Shown here: positions 35,467-46,961 of the stretch, one piece after another | Layout of the letters: the number at the start of each line of letters is the position of its first letter | Position numbering within the stretch: position 1 is the stretch's first letter | Assembly: GCA_009763385.1 (NCBI GenBank) | Contig: CM019823.1 | Coordinates: forward strand, 173,506,503-173,570,502 | Source of the DNA: Coix lacryma-jobi var. lacryma-jobi | Lineage: Eukaryota > Streptophyta > Magnoliopsida > Poales > Poaceae | Length of the DNA stretch: 64,000 nt | Reading direction: 5' to 3' | The notes under the pieces: model-generated | The model's input: only the letters and a program-made list of their open reading frames with translations | Databases searched by the model: none | Told to the model about the DNA's origin: nothing | Position numbers and translations under genes: made by a program

Positions 35467-35948
35467 GGGAGAATTAGGTGTATGGACCTGAAAAAATTGT
35501 TTTTAGGTATATGACTCTTTTTCTTTTAAATTTGGTTCTATAGCCTCAAAACAAAATTTATTTGGCTCTATGGCCTTCCATCAGTTTTGGGCAGCTAACA
35601 GTGTTAAGTCAGGGATAAAAAGACTATTTTACCCCTAGCGAAAAAATAAAATAACTTTCTTTGTTTATAGAAAAATTTGGTACATAGTTTCGCTTAATTA
35701 TGAAAAATATTCGTAAGTGAGCCAAACTATGTACCAAATTTTTCTATATACAAACAAAATTATTTTATTTTTTTGCTAGGGGTAAAATTGTCTTTTTATC
35801 TCTGACTTAACACCGTTAGCTTCCCAAAACTGACGGAAGGCCATAGGGCTAAATATATTTTGTTTTGAGGGCATAGAACCAAATTCGAAAGAAAAGGAGT
35901 CATATACTTAAAAGCAATTTTTTCCAAGGTCATACATCTGATCCTCCC
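35467..35948. mobile_element. Foldback (near-palindromic) DNA element
   Basis: The two halves are inverted copies of each other along nearly the whole 482 bp. The left end GGGAGAATTAGGTGTATG pairs with the inverse of CATACATCTGATCCTCCC. Near the centre, TTTGGTACATAGTTT pairs with AAACTATGTACCAAA around a short loop. Other paired blocks are GGCCTTCCATCAGTTTTGGG against CCCAAAACTGACGGAAGGCC and AATTTGGTTCTATAG against its inverse. No coding capacity. No clear target duplication was found, so the superfamily is open (MULE-type foldback and hAT are both possible). Confidence 0.72.
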
Positions 35949-36714
35949 AGCCGGATTCTCCCAGCCGGTATACTCGTCATTGAGCCGCGCACGACCTATT
36001 GATTGGGCCATGGGCCACCTGGGCTCTCTGATCTCGTTTCTCGCAGTCAAGCTTGCATGTCGTGGACCTTCATCGATTTCCCCATTGGGCCTGGAAATAA
36101 AACCCGTTCATGCTAAAGTGCTACCAAATTCCACAGCACAAGCATGTTCAAAAAGAAAACAAAAAAAATCACAGCACGAGCACTGCTGCCTTCTCGTGCA
36201 TTGGTTTCTTGGTGATGAGTACCCGAACCGAACCTGTGTGAATACGTTCTAATGTCTTATTTGCTTGTAATCATATTCACCTTAATTTACTTATGTTGAA
36301 GTGAATTAAAGAGAAAATTAAATTATGTTCTATTGAAGTCCACTCCGATGCACACTAAGTTGAGGTGGATATAAGTAAATCTAAATAAGACCAAAATGAC
36401 ATTCCATGATTCATTAGTACCTAGGCCTTTATCAAATCATTCAATAGGACATAAGTTTGGGCACCTTCATGGTTCGTGCAATGAAGCCGGGTGTTCTTTT
36501 GTAAATACGGGAAACTTTTTTTATATGATGTTTGAAAAATTATGCAAAATGGTATCCATGAAACAAAAATAACATCAAGTATGACATAGTTAGGCGTAAA
36601 CCATGTATCCTCAATTCTAAATTGCAATCCACTTTTGTTTGTCCTAAATTAAACTTTGTTCCTAACTTTGAGCAGGTCTTTAGAGGAATACATTAGCATC
36701 TAATATAGTTGAAA
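35949..36714. other. Intergenic, with a small palindromic MITE-like block at 36253-36392
   Basis: GTCTTATTTGCTTG at the left and the inverse of TAAATCTAAATAAGAC at the right enclose about 140 bp with inverted arms, probably a small Tourist-like MITE. The remainder has no gene. Confidence 0.4.
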
Positions 36715-38023
36715 TACCCCGTGCGGTGGCTCGGCGCTAGGGTTCCCTCGCGTGCCCCCGCCGCCGCCGGCGACCCCTCTGCCGTAGTTACCAAATCAGC
36801 TGCCCACCTCCATCCGATCTGAATTCCTGTTGTGGATTGCTCCCCTTTGTGGTGGTTTTTCCTTTCTTTTCCTTATCTTCGTTCTTGTCGTCACCTTCTT
36901 CCAGTTCCCCACACCAAATTTCTCAAATTCCTCCTCCAAATCCGTCGCCCTTGCTCCAATTGTAGTACGTCAGGTGCCGGCGAAGCAAAGCCGCCGTTGT
37001 TAGGCCCTTGCTGAGCATCCTCGCGCCCCCCTCGCTAGGCGTCCACGCTGCTGTTCGCCTCTTGCCGTTCTTCCCTGCCGCCGTCCGTCGTCTGTCCTCC
37101 CGCCAAGCGTCCTCGCGTTGCTGTTTCCTTCATCACGCTCATGCTCTGGCCGCGAGCGTCTTTCACGGAAGACGTCCTGCTGCTGGTGCTAGTACTTACT
37201 CTGCCCGTGGTGCTGCTGCTGGTGCTTGTCCTTGACGGCAGACATCCTGGTGCTAGAGCTGCTGCTGGTACTGGTTCTAGTGTTTTGTGCAGTTGCTCAC
37301 TCCTTGAAAGACTCCGACGCCGACCTCACAGACGCCAGGGTGGCCATGACGACCCTATCATGGAATTGCCAGGGCTCCGGCGGGAGCCTTAGCAATTCCA
37401 AGATGACACATCTTATTCCAAGATGATACATCTTGCCCGATTGAAGAACTTTACTAAAGCCCGGGTATGCTTTATCTCTGAAACCAGATCCTCCTCTATA
37501 ACTCGCAACTCTTTAATCAATCGATTTAACGCTTTAGATGTTTTTGTTGTGCCTTCTGTTGGTCAATCTGGAGGGCTCTGGCTCATCTGGAAGGACACTA
37601 TCAGTATATCTCTAGTAGACCAGTCACCATACTTTATCTTTGCATTGTGTAATAACCATCTAGATAATGTTCAGTTTGGTTTAGTTGGTTTGTACGGTGA
37701 TCCGCATCATCATAACACCTCCTCCGTATGGGAGCAAGTCAAGGATTTTGTTGTAAGTAACAATAGTCTGCCTATGCTATGTACTGGGGACATGAATGAA
37801 CTTATGAATGCTAATGAAAAGTCAGGTCATGGTAGACCTGACCTTAGACGTATTGATGCTTTCTGCAACTATGTTAAACAATGTGGTTTTGTTGACTTGT
37901 GCTACAGTGGCCTAGCTTATACCTGGACCAACAAAAGGTGTGATTTTGTACCCACCTTTGAGCGACTTGATCGCTCCCTTGCCAATGCTGAATGGTGCAA
38001 TGCTTATCCTAATACTATAGTTT
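36715..38023 (+). mobile_element. LINE (non-LTR) retrotransposon, 5' part only
   Basis: A GC-rich leader from about 36715 precedes an apurinic-type endonuclease ORF on the plus strand. The LINE stops abruptly at 38023, where a Copia LTR begins. No reverse transcriptase is present. The 5' boundary is estimated from the change in base composition. Confidence 0.7.
37345..38023 (+). pseudogene. LINE endonuclease domain, frameshifted and truncated
   Basis: The frame starting at 37345 reads LSWNCQGSGG, the endonuclease/exonuclease/phosphatase fold start. A 20-bp direct duplication (ATTCCAAGATGACACATCTT, about 37396-37435, one base different) shifts the frame, and the domain continues from 37423: ISETRS (catalytic Glu), GGLWLIWK, GLYGDPHH, LCTGDMNELM (catalytic Asp/Asn), GFVDLCYSGLAYTWTN and ERLDRSLA. 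The terminal SDH motif and the whole reverse transcriptase are missing because a Copia element is inserted after 38023. It is a plant L1-type LINE. Confidence 0.87.
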
Positions 38024-38366
38024 TGAAAGTGCATTCGCCCCCATTGTGGGTTTTGGATAATTAATGACAATCAAATTAGGGACTAACGGATCTATAAAAG
38101 TATGCATGCAAATGTTAGTTCTTTAGAAAAATTTGAAACGTTGAAATATCGTGAACAAAGCACGTTGGATACTTTTGGACAAAAAGATACCTAGCTCGAG
38201 TGGTGGTTTAAAAGTTTAATTCTAAACTTGAGTTATAGGTAAGCCAGACTATCAAGAGGGTCACAATTTATGTTGGCTAGATGTGGAGAAAAGTGCTCAA
38301 ATCGACTAACTATAGTTTGCTTGAGAGACACCGCACAAACACAGACACATGGAGGGTTTTCTGTGC

Positions 38367-39050
38367 GGGCGGTAGTACCGCCCATGGGTGGTCGGTAGTA
38401 CTGCCCGTGGCTTCACCGCGCAGTGCTCAAAACAACCTCTCTGTGTTGGCTCAAAATGGCTTGGCGGTAGTACCGCCATAAGGCCGGTACTACTGCCCCT
38501 CGGTGGTACCACCCGTGGCCGGTAGTAAGCCTGTTTCGCAGACCTCTCTGGATGAGCTCAAAATGACCTAGCGGTAGTACCGCCATATGGTCGGTACTAC
38601 CGCCCTCGGTGGTACCGACCCCGGTCAGTAGAAACCTCAGTTTCGCAGACCTCTCTGTTCACTCTCAAAATGACTTGGCGGTAGTACCGCCATAGGGCCG
38701 GTACTACCGCCCCCGGTGGTACCGACCCAAGCCGGTAGTAACCAAGTTTTGCAGGGCTCTCTGTACTGACTCGATCTTGACTTGGCGGTAGTACCGCCAT
38801 AGGGCCGGTACTACCGACCCTTGGTGGTACCGACCCTGGTCGGTAGTAACCGAGGGACTGAGTCCCTTTCTGCGGAGCTCTCTGTTCGCGGCCGTTTTGG
38901 CATGGCGGTAGTACCGCCATAGGGCCGGTACTACCGCCCATCGGTGGTACCGCCCCGCGGGCGGTAGTTGACTTTAGGTCAGTTTCAGATCTGAGTGACC
39001 GTTAGTGACTGGTCGGTACTACCGACCATGGGTGGTCGGTACTACCGACC
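38367..39050 (+). promoter_or_regulatory. Array of GGTAGTACCGCC / ACCGAC dyads upstream of the Copia LTR TATA box
   Basis: Units of roughly 100-120 bp repeat GGCGGTAGTACCGCC, then GGTACTACCG, then GGTGGTACCGACC, each a small palindrome, joined by a CAGACCTCTCTG-type spacer. ACCGAC occurs for example at 38624, 38721, 38813 and 38829, and the block ends with two GGTCGGTACTACCGACC dyads. A TATTTATA box follows at 39070-39077, about 20 bp after the array, so the array lies where U3 promoter elements would be. Confidence 0.7.
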
Positions 39051-39621
39051 AGCCTCGGGACTAGGGGACTATTTATAGCCCTCCAGTTGACTTTTGACGG
39101 TTACCCACTCATTCCATTCATTCATTGCGACCTACTTTCAGACAAAGCTCTCTCCAAGCATTGACTACTCCCCTCTCTCTCCCCCTTTGCTCCTACATTC
39201 ATTCCATTGCAAGATTTGAGCTAGGGAAGTGAGATTAGAGAGCGGGAAGCTTCGATCTACGACTTGAGCACTTGGTTTCCATCTAGCCGGCTTGATTTGT
39301 GTCTATTACTCTTGAGCTCTTTGAGCTCTAGCCGGTTAGGTGTTCTTCGTGGTAGCCCGTATTGATTCATTTGTGAGGGCTCCCCGAAGTGTTTGTATTA
39401 CCCCTGTGATTTCTAGTGGAGAAACTCGAGTAGCCTTTGTGGTTGCTTGAGTGAGGCAAGGAGGTGAAATAGACTCCGACCTTTGTGGTCACCTCAACAA
39501 CGAGGACGTAGGCACTCCTTAGTGGATTGGCCGAACCTCGGGATAACTCGCGTGTCTCGTGTGCTTGTTGTTGTCTCTACTTTGTATATTACGCTTGTTG
39601 TTGTGTTCTTCGTGTTCTTCC

Positions 39622-42600
39622 TGTGACACCCTAGTGTCAAGCACTGCATTAGGAATTGCAATTAGCTACTAAGAAGCATAAGCAATGCATTGCATCATTT
39701 CATGTGCATGAGAGTGTTTTGCCTTTGTTTATTTATTTGGATTTGGATTTCCTTCGACTTGATGATTTAGATGGATTTCTGTTTTGGCAAAGAATTGTAT
39801 AAAATAGAGAATATTGAGTAGAGTGCTTTTCATGTTGGAGTTCTGACCTAGTTCTATATAGTGTGTTATATAAGAATAAGTCAAACGAAATGGTTTATGT
39901 TTCAAAATTTGCTTTGTTTATGTGGAGGATTTAAAAATGGTTTTCAGAAAAAGTATCTTATATGAAAGTTGTAGAGAAAATTATTTTGAGCAACTTTCAT
40001 ATTTGGGTCAAAACCTAGTTTGGAGTTTTTGAAACTGTTTCGAATGGTCAAAGTTTGAAAAGAATTTGGAAAAAGAAAAAGGAAAACGTTTTCTCCCGCG
40101 CCAACCCTTCCGGCCCATCCGGCCTTTCGGCCCAACCCGCGCCCGCGCCCGCTCCCGCTCGCCCGCGCGCTCCGCTCGCCGCGCCAGCGCCGGCCCAGCT
40201 CCGCTCGCCCGCGCGCGCGCCCGCCCGCGCACGGCGCGCCGGCCGCCTGACACGGCCGCGCCGTACGCCGGCCAAATCGCCGCGTGGCGGCTTGCCCTGC
40301 CGCATGGCGTCCCAAACCCTGCGCCAAATCCGCCTCCGCCACTCCCCGCTCGATCCTCGCCTCCTCGATCACGCAAGCGATCGCGCTTGCCCACTCCCGC
40401 GCGGTCTTGCCGGTCGCTCCGCCTCGCCGACCGCGCCGCGCTGCCGCGACGTCCCGTCGCCGGCCCCGCCACCACCACTGGCCGGCCAAGGCCCCCGGCT
40501 AAGACCCCGGGCACCCTTCGCTCTCTCTCCCAACCGCACACACTCTTCCACTCTCGCTCACACTCTCCTCACGCACGAACGCGAGCCGAGAGCGCTGCTC
40601 GCTCTCGCCGCGACCACCGCCGCAACCACCCCTCTCCGTTCCGACCACCACCCTCCATCGCCGACCGATTCCTTCCGCACGCCGCTCCGCCTACGCCGTG
40701 CACACGCCGTGCGCACGTCGTCATCCCTGACCAAGTCCCGACGCCGCCGGAGGACGTAGCGCCTCCTTCGGTCCGCCAGTCGCCACCGCCGAGCCGCAAC
40801 GCCGTTCTTCCCCAACCCGAGCTTCACCGACTCCTCTTCTTCATCCTCGAGCTTCACCGAGCCAAGGCAAGGTGAGAACACCACCCAGTCTCAACGCTAC
40901 CGTCTTCTACCACCCGTTTCTCTCCGGCCGAGCGCCATGGGCGCCGCCGCGGACCTCGCTCGTGGCCAAGCTCCTCTGGAGCCACCCGGGCCAAACCAAC
41001 CCCGTAGCTTTGCTCCTTAAGGTTCTCTCGACCTTTTGCCTTCCCCAATTTCTCCGGCGACCGCCGGAAACGGCGTAGCCGCGCGATGCCGCCGCCTCCG
41101 TGCACCGCCGCTCGCCGCCGGCATGCTCCGGCCGTGCGCTAGCCAAACCACCTACACCACTCGATGCGCCTCATCGAGTCGAGTTCACAAGCCTAGCTTC
41201 CTCACCGGCGACCTCACCGTCGGCGAGGAATCGACGGTCAAACCTCTCCCCAGCTTCCCGTCTCGCCCGAGCCCTCGAGCCAGGCCTCGGACGGGCGATT
41301 GCTTCCCGTCTCACCCGAGCCCTCGAGCCAGGCCTCGGATGGGCGATTGCTTTCCGTCTCGCCCGAGCCCTCGAGCCAGGCCTCGGACGGGCGATGGCTT
41401 TCCGTCTCGCCCGAGCCCTCGAGCCAGGCCTCGGACGGGCGTTTGATTTCCGACTCGCCCGAGCTAGGCCTCGAGCGAACCCTCGGCCGCTGTCTCGTTC
41501 GAGCCAGGCCTCGAGCGAGCGCACACCTTTCCGTGCGCCGAGGGTTTTCCAGAAAACGTTTTCCAAAATGTTTTTCTATTTCCAGTAAATGCTTGTTTAT
41601 TTTGTAGATCCTGTTTTGTTAGTCCAATTGGAGTGCTTTCAGTTTTGTTAGCTTGTTTGTGAGTAGGTCTGCCATGGAAAAATATAAAAGTATTTTTGAT
41701 AGAAGTTTAGTTTACTGTTTTCTTTTATTCCAGTTTATATGCTTTTGCTAAGATAAATGGTTATATATGTTGTCTGGTTGAGTTAATTCCTAGAAAATTT
41801 GGTGTAAGTTTATTATCATATTTTACACCTGTGAAAAATATATGATGCACTATTTATGTGGAAAAAGTTTCTGTTATAGTTTAAAGTCCTTTTTGGCTGA
41901 TTTCTTAGAATAAATGTTACGGTGTTTTATATGCTGAAATAAAATATGGGAAAATTTGTGTAGTCTCTGTTCATGAGGTTCAAGCTAAGAAAAATGTAAG
42001 CATGATCTGTTATGTGAAGAAATCTGGAGATGCTTTACAAATGTGCTTTTCTGTGTGTTTCTTTGAAAATTCATGTAAGAAATAGTATAATGTTTCTGTT
42101 CATGGAACTTTCTTGATAAGCATAAAATGTGAAGTAGAATCTGGGAAAAATATGAAGTCTGCTGTTTAACACTTTTTGGATGGAGAGCTAGTTCAAAGCA
42201 CCTTTTTGGGCAGTTTGCTTGTCATTTTTATATCTGTAGTTCTGTATTTTATTTTTGGCTGAAATTTGTTCAGTGGAGCCCAACAACTATTGTTTGCCTT
42301 CTGGAATTTTTGTGGATTTTTCTGAGTCCAGAAAAGTGCACTTGCAGTTCAAACCTAAGTTTCTTTTGAATTTTTTTATTAATCGTCGCATGCAATAGGA
42401 TCGACCCCGCCGGAACCCGACCAGGAGCAGGAGATAAGCGCCGAGCAGCAGATTCCGGAGCTCCAGCAAGCCGAGGAAGCCGACCCCGTCCCCGTCACTA
42501 ACTTGCCCGAGTGCCCCTCTCACGAGGCCTCGGTCTTCACCCAAGGCAAGCCCCGGAGCATTCTAAGTCTCCCAGTATTTACAATTAAATTACTTGAGTC

Positions 42601-44088
42601 CTTTTATATTGTGATGCATTAGGTTTAGGAGTTGAATGAATCCTATTTGCTGCATTACCATTCCTTGATGATTGATTAATATCTACCTTGTTATCCTGTT
42701 ATTTTTTTTTGCAACGTAGAATTGCTTAGCCTGCTTAATAAAAGTAGTAGTTAAGGATGTCTCCGTAATACCCTGATGAGTACTTTCCGGATCACGGTTG
42801 GCTATATTTGCTATCGTGGAAAAGAACCTGAGTGGTAGTGAAATACGGTCAACTGGAAGGCAAGGCACAAGTTTGGAAACTTGGGGCAGTCCGTCCGTTG
42901 GATCGTGTAGGTTTGTATCGATGTTGGCCCTCGTTCATTTTTGAACGCGCCCTTTTACTTAGGGATATGTCGGTGCCGTAATCATCGACCCCAAAGCCGG
43001 TTAGAAGCTGTTTGGGCCGGTCTCAACCCGTGTCGTGCCCTCTAGTATGGAAATTGCGATCTGCCGCGTGAGGCCATCGCCAGGTTCCAATTGGGCGGTC
43101 CGTGCTTGAACCGCGGCGATTACCACCACGAACAAGCGTCGAGCGGTTGCCCAATGCATGGACCCGACGGGGAAAGTGTGGGCTGGTATTAAAGGTCTTT
43201 CATCAGCTGGTTTGGAATTCGATTCGAGTCGCCGTCTCCCCCGGTTCGTGGGAAACTATGGCGAGCTTCACCACGATACAACTCCATGTGATATCTAAAG
43301 GTTCAACTAAAATGTGGACAAGTCAACTGGATATGGTTATATTATTTGTCTGCTAGACTCAAGTGTGTGCAATAGTTCAGGTGCAAACCTAGAAGAAGGA
43401 ATAGGTATAAAAGATGACAGCTCATCATTATCATTAATTACCGCTTATCTTAAATTGAGCTTTTCGCAAATTCAAGATCCCAGCTCCACCCAAAAAGGCC
43501 TTGCATGTCCTTGGTGTCCTTATTTTCAGTTGGACGGGTAAGTCTAGCTGAGTACATTCCTGTACTCAGGGTTTATCCCGTTGTTGCAGATGGCCAGGTC
43601 TACTTCGGCTATTGTAAGCACTGCCTCTACCCAGTGGAAGGTGATGAGGAGTAGGCCCAGGGCAGGGTCGTCCAGAAGCTTTTCCCTTTTCTTTTGCTGG
43701 ACTGAGACTACTAGTGGCACATTATCTTAAAAAGGGAGGAGTGAGTTGTGTCGAGTGGATTTATCAAAACAATGTTTTATTTGGACCACGTGTGTGGTGG
43801 TCATGTGTTAAAAACTTATTTAAGCTTCCGCACTTTTAAAATTCAGTATTGTAATAACTCCGTTTTAAATTCCGCACTCTGATATTTTAAATTCGGCTTC
43901 ATTTTTCGCTATGTTGTATCTTTACGAATGTAATCCTTGAACGATGCGATCCTGTATGATGTATGGTGTTAGAAATCCTTCGAGGTTTCCGGACTACCGG
44001 GTTTATATGGGTTCAAGTATGAGTCAAGGTCAGACGGATTTGACTAAGATAATACTTGAGCTCTTATAATCAGGACGGTTCCGCCACA
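39622..44088 (+). mobile_element. 4,467-bp long solo-LTR or LARD-like element nested in the Copia LTR
   Basis: Begins TGTGACACCC and ends TTCCGCCACA, with TG...CA ends. The 5-bp target duplication CTTCC is perfect (39617-39621 and 44089-44093). No gag or pol is present and I see no second copy of the start inside it, so it is either one very long LTR left after recombination or a large non-coding derivative. A conserved-looking stretch (42400-42560: DPVPVTNLPECPSHEASVFTQGK-like wording) resembles text I associate with Tekay/Del-type LTRs; that link is from memory and weak. Contents: GC-rich 40085-41540, a 48-bp tandem repeat (41254-41445), AT-rich afterwards. Confidence 0.75.
41254..41445 (+). 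repeat. 48-bp tandem repeat, four copies
   Basis: Units built on GAGCCCTCGAGCCAGGCCTC recur every 48 bp (for example 41269, 41317, 41365 and 41413), followed by degenerate half units to about 41520. The period is divisible by three, so open frames run through on both strands; these are not taken as genes. Confidence 0.8.
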
Positions 44089-44485
44089 CTTCCTATCCCT
44101 ATCTCCTTCTTAGGTTGGGAAGGCTCGATCTACATCAAGGGAAGCAACCAAGGCTCGGTGAGAGTAGAATTACCATCTGTCATACTTAGGGAAGTAGGGC
44201 TAGATTCTTGTATTACTGTCATAGCTCACATACATCGGATTTGTAGTTCCTTTTAGGATCCCGGTTGTGCCGTTTGTTTGTGTCGGTAGTACCGGTGTTT
44301 TACACCCGGTAGTACCTACCCAAACAAACCGGCCTCTCCGGTTGTTATCTAACTACATCTGTTAGTTTGTGAAGTTTCAGATTGTTAAAAATCACCTATT
44401 CACCCCCCTCTAGGCTGATTTGGTCCTTTCAATTGGTATCGGAGCCTAACCCTTGTGTTAGCGCTTCACCGCGTATGGGAGAATC

Positions 44486-46882
44486 ATGTCGACCCTAAGT
44501 CAAGAACAACTAGATGAGATTGTCAAGAAGGTATCTGCTCAGATGTTAGAAGATCAAGCAAAGAAACATGAAGATGAGATGAAAAAGATGAAAGATGAGA
44601 TTGAGAGCTTGAAGCTAGCTTTAGGCAACAAGGCCGAATCATCCGGTGAAAATCCGCCGCAGCCCAAAGATGACAAGAAGAAGGAAGATGAAGAGAAAGG
44701 CAAGAGAGACAACGAGTTCTCTAGAGTGCCTTATGACTATAGCCAAATGGGCAAAGTCATTCAATTGCCTAGCGTCAATCTAGGCAAACCACCCGCCTTT
44801 GATGGAATCAACTACAATGATTGGGCACACAAGATGAAGCTACACCTTCTTGCCGCAAGAGTTTGGGAGATTGTTGAGAGTGGACCAAGTCATGTTGAAG
44901 GCCAAGAGTTCACCGACAATGATGTGATTGAGTTTCAACAAAATGTTCAAGCCACATCATTGATCCTATCATGCCTTAAGCCTGAAGAAAGCAACAAGGT
45001 AAATGGAATGGAGAATGCCAAGAAGATTTGGGACACTCTCAGGATATCATATGAGGGTGATGCAAGTGTGAGGAAGTGCAACATAGAGCTTCTTCAAGGA
45101 AAGATTGAGAACTTTGCTATCAAGAAAAGTGAGACCACTCAACAAATGTTTGATAGATTCATGACATTGGTCAATAAGATTAGAGCTCTCGGAGACAAAA
45201 AGTGGGATGACAACTCAACTGCAAGAAAGCTATTGGGAGCATATAGAAAGAAGAACAAGACACTTGCATCAATCATCATGGAGAGACCCAACTATGAGAG
45301 CATGGGACCTCATGAGATGCTCACCAAAATAAAGCATCATGAAGTCTTGGATGATGAAGCTCTAGAAGATCAAGAGGAAAGCCACAAGAAGGTGGTAGCT
45401 CTCAAGGCTAATCAAGAAGAAGGAATCAAGGCCCAACATGATTCATCAAGTGATGAAAGCGACGATTCCGATGATGAGATTGCACTCCTTGTGAAGAACT
45501 TCCGAAGATTCATGAAGAAGAAAATGTACAAGAAGGGAAAAGGTGGATACTTCAAGAAGTCAAAGAATAGGACTTGTTATGAGTGTGGTGCGGGCGATCA
45601 TTTCATCGCTGATTGTCCTCAAAAGAAGAACAAGAACAAGTTTAGCAAGAGTTACGACAAGAACCAAAGAAGAAGAAGAGGTGGTGAAGCTCATCTTGGT
45701 GAAGAATGGTTCTCCGAAGATGACTCAAGTGATGAAGAGAAGAGAAAGGGCAAGGAGAAAGAGAAGGGAGCGGCCAACATCGCCATACACAAGACATCTT
45801 CTCCGAGCCCTCTCTCCAACATGACAACCTCGACCACTTCATCACGCTTGTTCAAGGACCTCACCGACGATGAGGATGACTTCACTCATTCTTGCTTCAT
45901 GGCTAAGGATGAGAAGGTATCATTTAACTCTCCTACTTGTTCTAGCGATGATTATAGTGATGATGAAATGGATGAATTTGAGCTTAGCATAATTAGAAAA
46001 TTTGGTCAGAAAGGTGGACCTAAAATCATAAAATTGCTCACTAAATTGGAAAGTCAGAATGAGAGTCTTGCTTTGCAAGGAGACTTGATCTCTCAAGAGA
46101 GAGAAAAGAACCTTGCATTGGAAGCCTCTCTTGCCGAGGAGAAGTTGAAGGTTGAGAAATTGACCGTCGAACTATCTTTAGCTAATGACTCTAACAAGAA
46201 GTTGGCTAAGGAGTGTTCCACGAGCAATGACTCAATTGCTAATCTAAAGAGTAAGATTAGCTTGGTTCAAGAGAGCCTCACAAGCTCTCAAGATAAATAT
46301 CAAACTCTTGAACTAAGCTACAACACTCTTTGGAGTAGTACTTCTTCAACTACTCCTAAGGATTCCGACAACTCTAATGCTTCAACAAGTAATGGTTGCA
46401 ATAGATGTTATAAAGTTGATATCAATGCTTGTGCAACTAACATTGTTGAGTTAGAGAAGAAGAGCAAAGAGATCCAACGGTTGAACATGATCTTGAGGAA
46501 TGGTTGCAAGCGCAAGATGGAACAACCAAAGGATATCCTCAAGACCGCAAGACATCCATCCATCAAGGATGGGATTGGGTACAATAGGTATGGTGGCAAG
46601 GCCAATGGAAGGAAGATGGTAAAGGGGGTACCCTTTGTTAACTTTAACAAAGGAGTTCCTCTCTTTGACCTTATGAACAAGGCCAACAAGGTTGCCAACC
46701 CTAAGGCTCCACTTGCTAATGGTAAGATTAACAAGGAAAAGCAAGTGGAGGTCCCCAAGCAACAAAAGCCAATATCAAGAAGCTATACATGTGACTACTT
46801 GTGTTGTTGGGGAGAAGACGACAAGATTGTCGTTAAGTATGTTGGTGCCCTCAAGAAGAGGGAAATTATGAGAAATGTTTGA
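44486..46882 (+). CDS. Gag polyprotein of the SIRE/Maximus-like Copia (intact ORF)
   Basis: An uninterrupted 798-codon ORF starting 50 bp after the primer-binding site. Visible: an N-terminal charged helix, a UBN2-type gag domain (about residues 105-250, with PPAFDGINYNDWAHKM at its start), an acidic DSSSDESDDSDDE segment, a CCHC zinc knuckle (CYECGAGDHFIADC, about 365-378), and a C-terminal coiled coil rich in Leu, Glu and Lys (about 510-620). It would form the retrotransposon particle and bind its RNA. The element has lost most of pol, so the gag survives as an isolated ORF. It ends with a stop before the protease, which is usual in this lineage. Confidence 0.9.
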   Translation: MSTLSQEQLDEIVKKVSAQMLEDQAKKHEDEMKKMKDEIESLKLALGNKAESSGENPPQPKDDKKKEDEEKGKRDNEFSRVPYDYSQMGKVIQLPSVNLGKPPAFDGINYNDWAHKMKLHLLAARVWEIVESGPSHVEGQEFTDNDVIEFQQNVQATSLILSCLKPEESNKVNGMENAKKIWDTLRISYEGDASVRKCNIELLQGKIENFAIKKSETTQQMFDRFMTLVNKIRALGDKKWDDNSTARKLLGAYRKKNKTLASIIMERPNYESMGPHEMLTKIKHHEVLDDEALEDQEESHKKVVALKANQEEGIKAQHDSSSDESDDSDDEIALLVKNFRRFMKKKMYKKGKGGYFKKSKNRTCYECGAGDHFIADCPQKKNKNKFSKSYDKNQRRRRGGEAHLGEEWFSEDDSSDEEKRKGKEKEKGAANIAIHKTSSPSPLSNMTTSTTSSRLFKDLTDDEDDFTHSCFMAKDEKVSFNSPTCSSDDYSDDEMDEFELSIIRKFGQKGGPKIIKLLTKLESQNESLALQGDLISQEREKNLALEASLAEEKLKVEKLTVELSLANDSNKKLAKECSTSNDSIANLKSKISLVQESLTSSQDKYQTLELSYNTLWSSTSSTTPKDSDNSNASTSNGCNRCYKVDINACATNIVELEKKSKEIQRLNMILRNGCKRKMEQPKDILKTARHPSIKDGIGYNRYGGKANGRKMVKGVPFVNFNKGVPLFDLMNKANKVANPKAPLANGKINKEKQVEVPKQQKPISRSYTCDYLCCWGEDDKIVVKYVGALKKREIMRNV

Positions 46883-46961
46883 GTGCCAAAAGCTTATGTG
46901 ACTAACCCCCTAGGACCCAATCTAATTTGGGTACCTAAATCAAGAACATAATCTTGTTTTG

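Noticed and set aside
38367..39050. CRISPR-like look of the regularly spaced palindromic GGTAGTACCGCC repeats
   Set aside because: The repeats and spacers vary together, lie inside a plant LTR next to a TATA box, and no Cas genes exist in a plant genome.
40055..40884. Open frames up to 269 codons on both strands in the long-LTR element
   Set aside because: They lie inside a GC-rich LTR-like sequence and have low-complexity composition and no recognisable domain.
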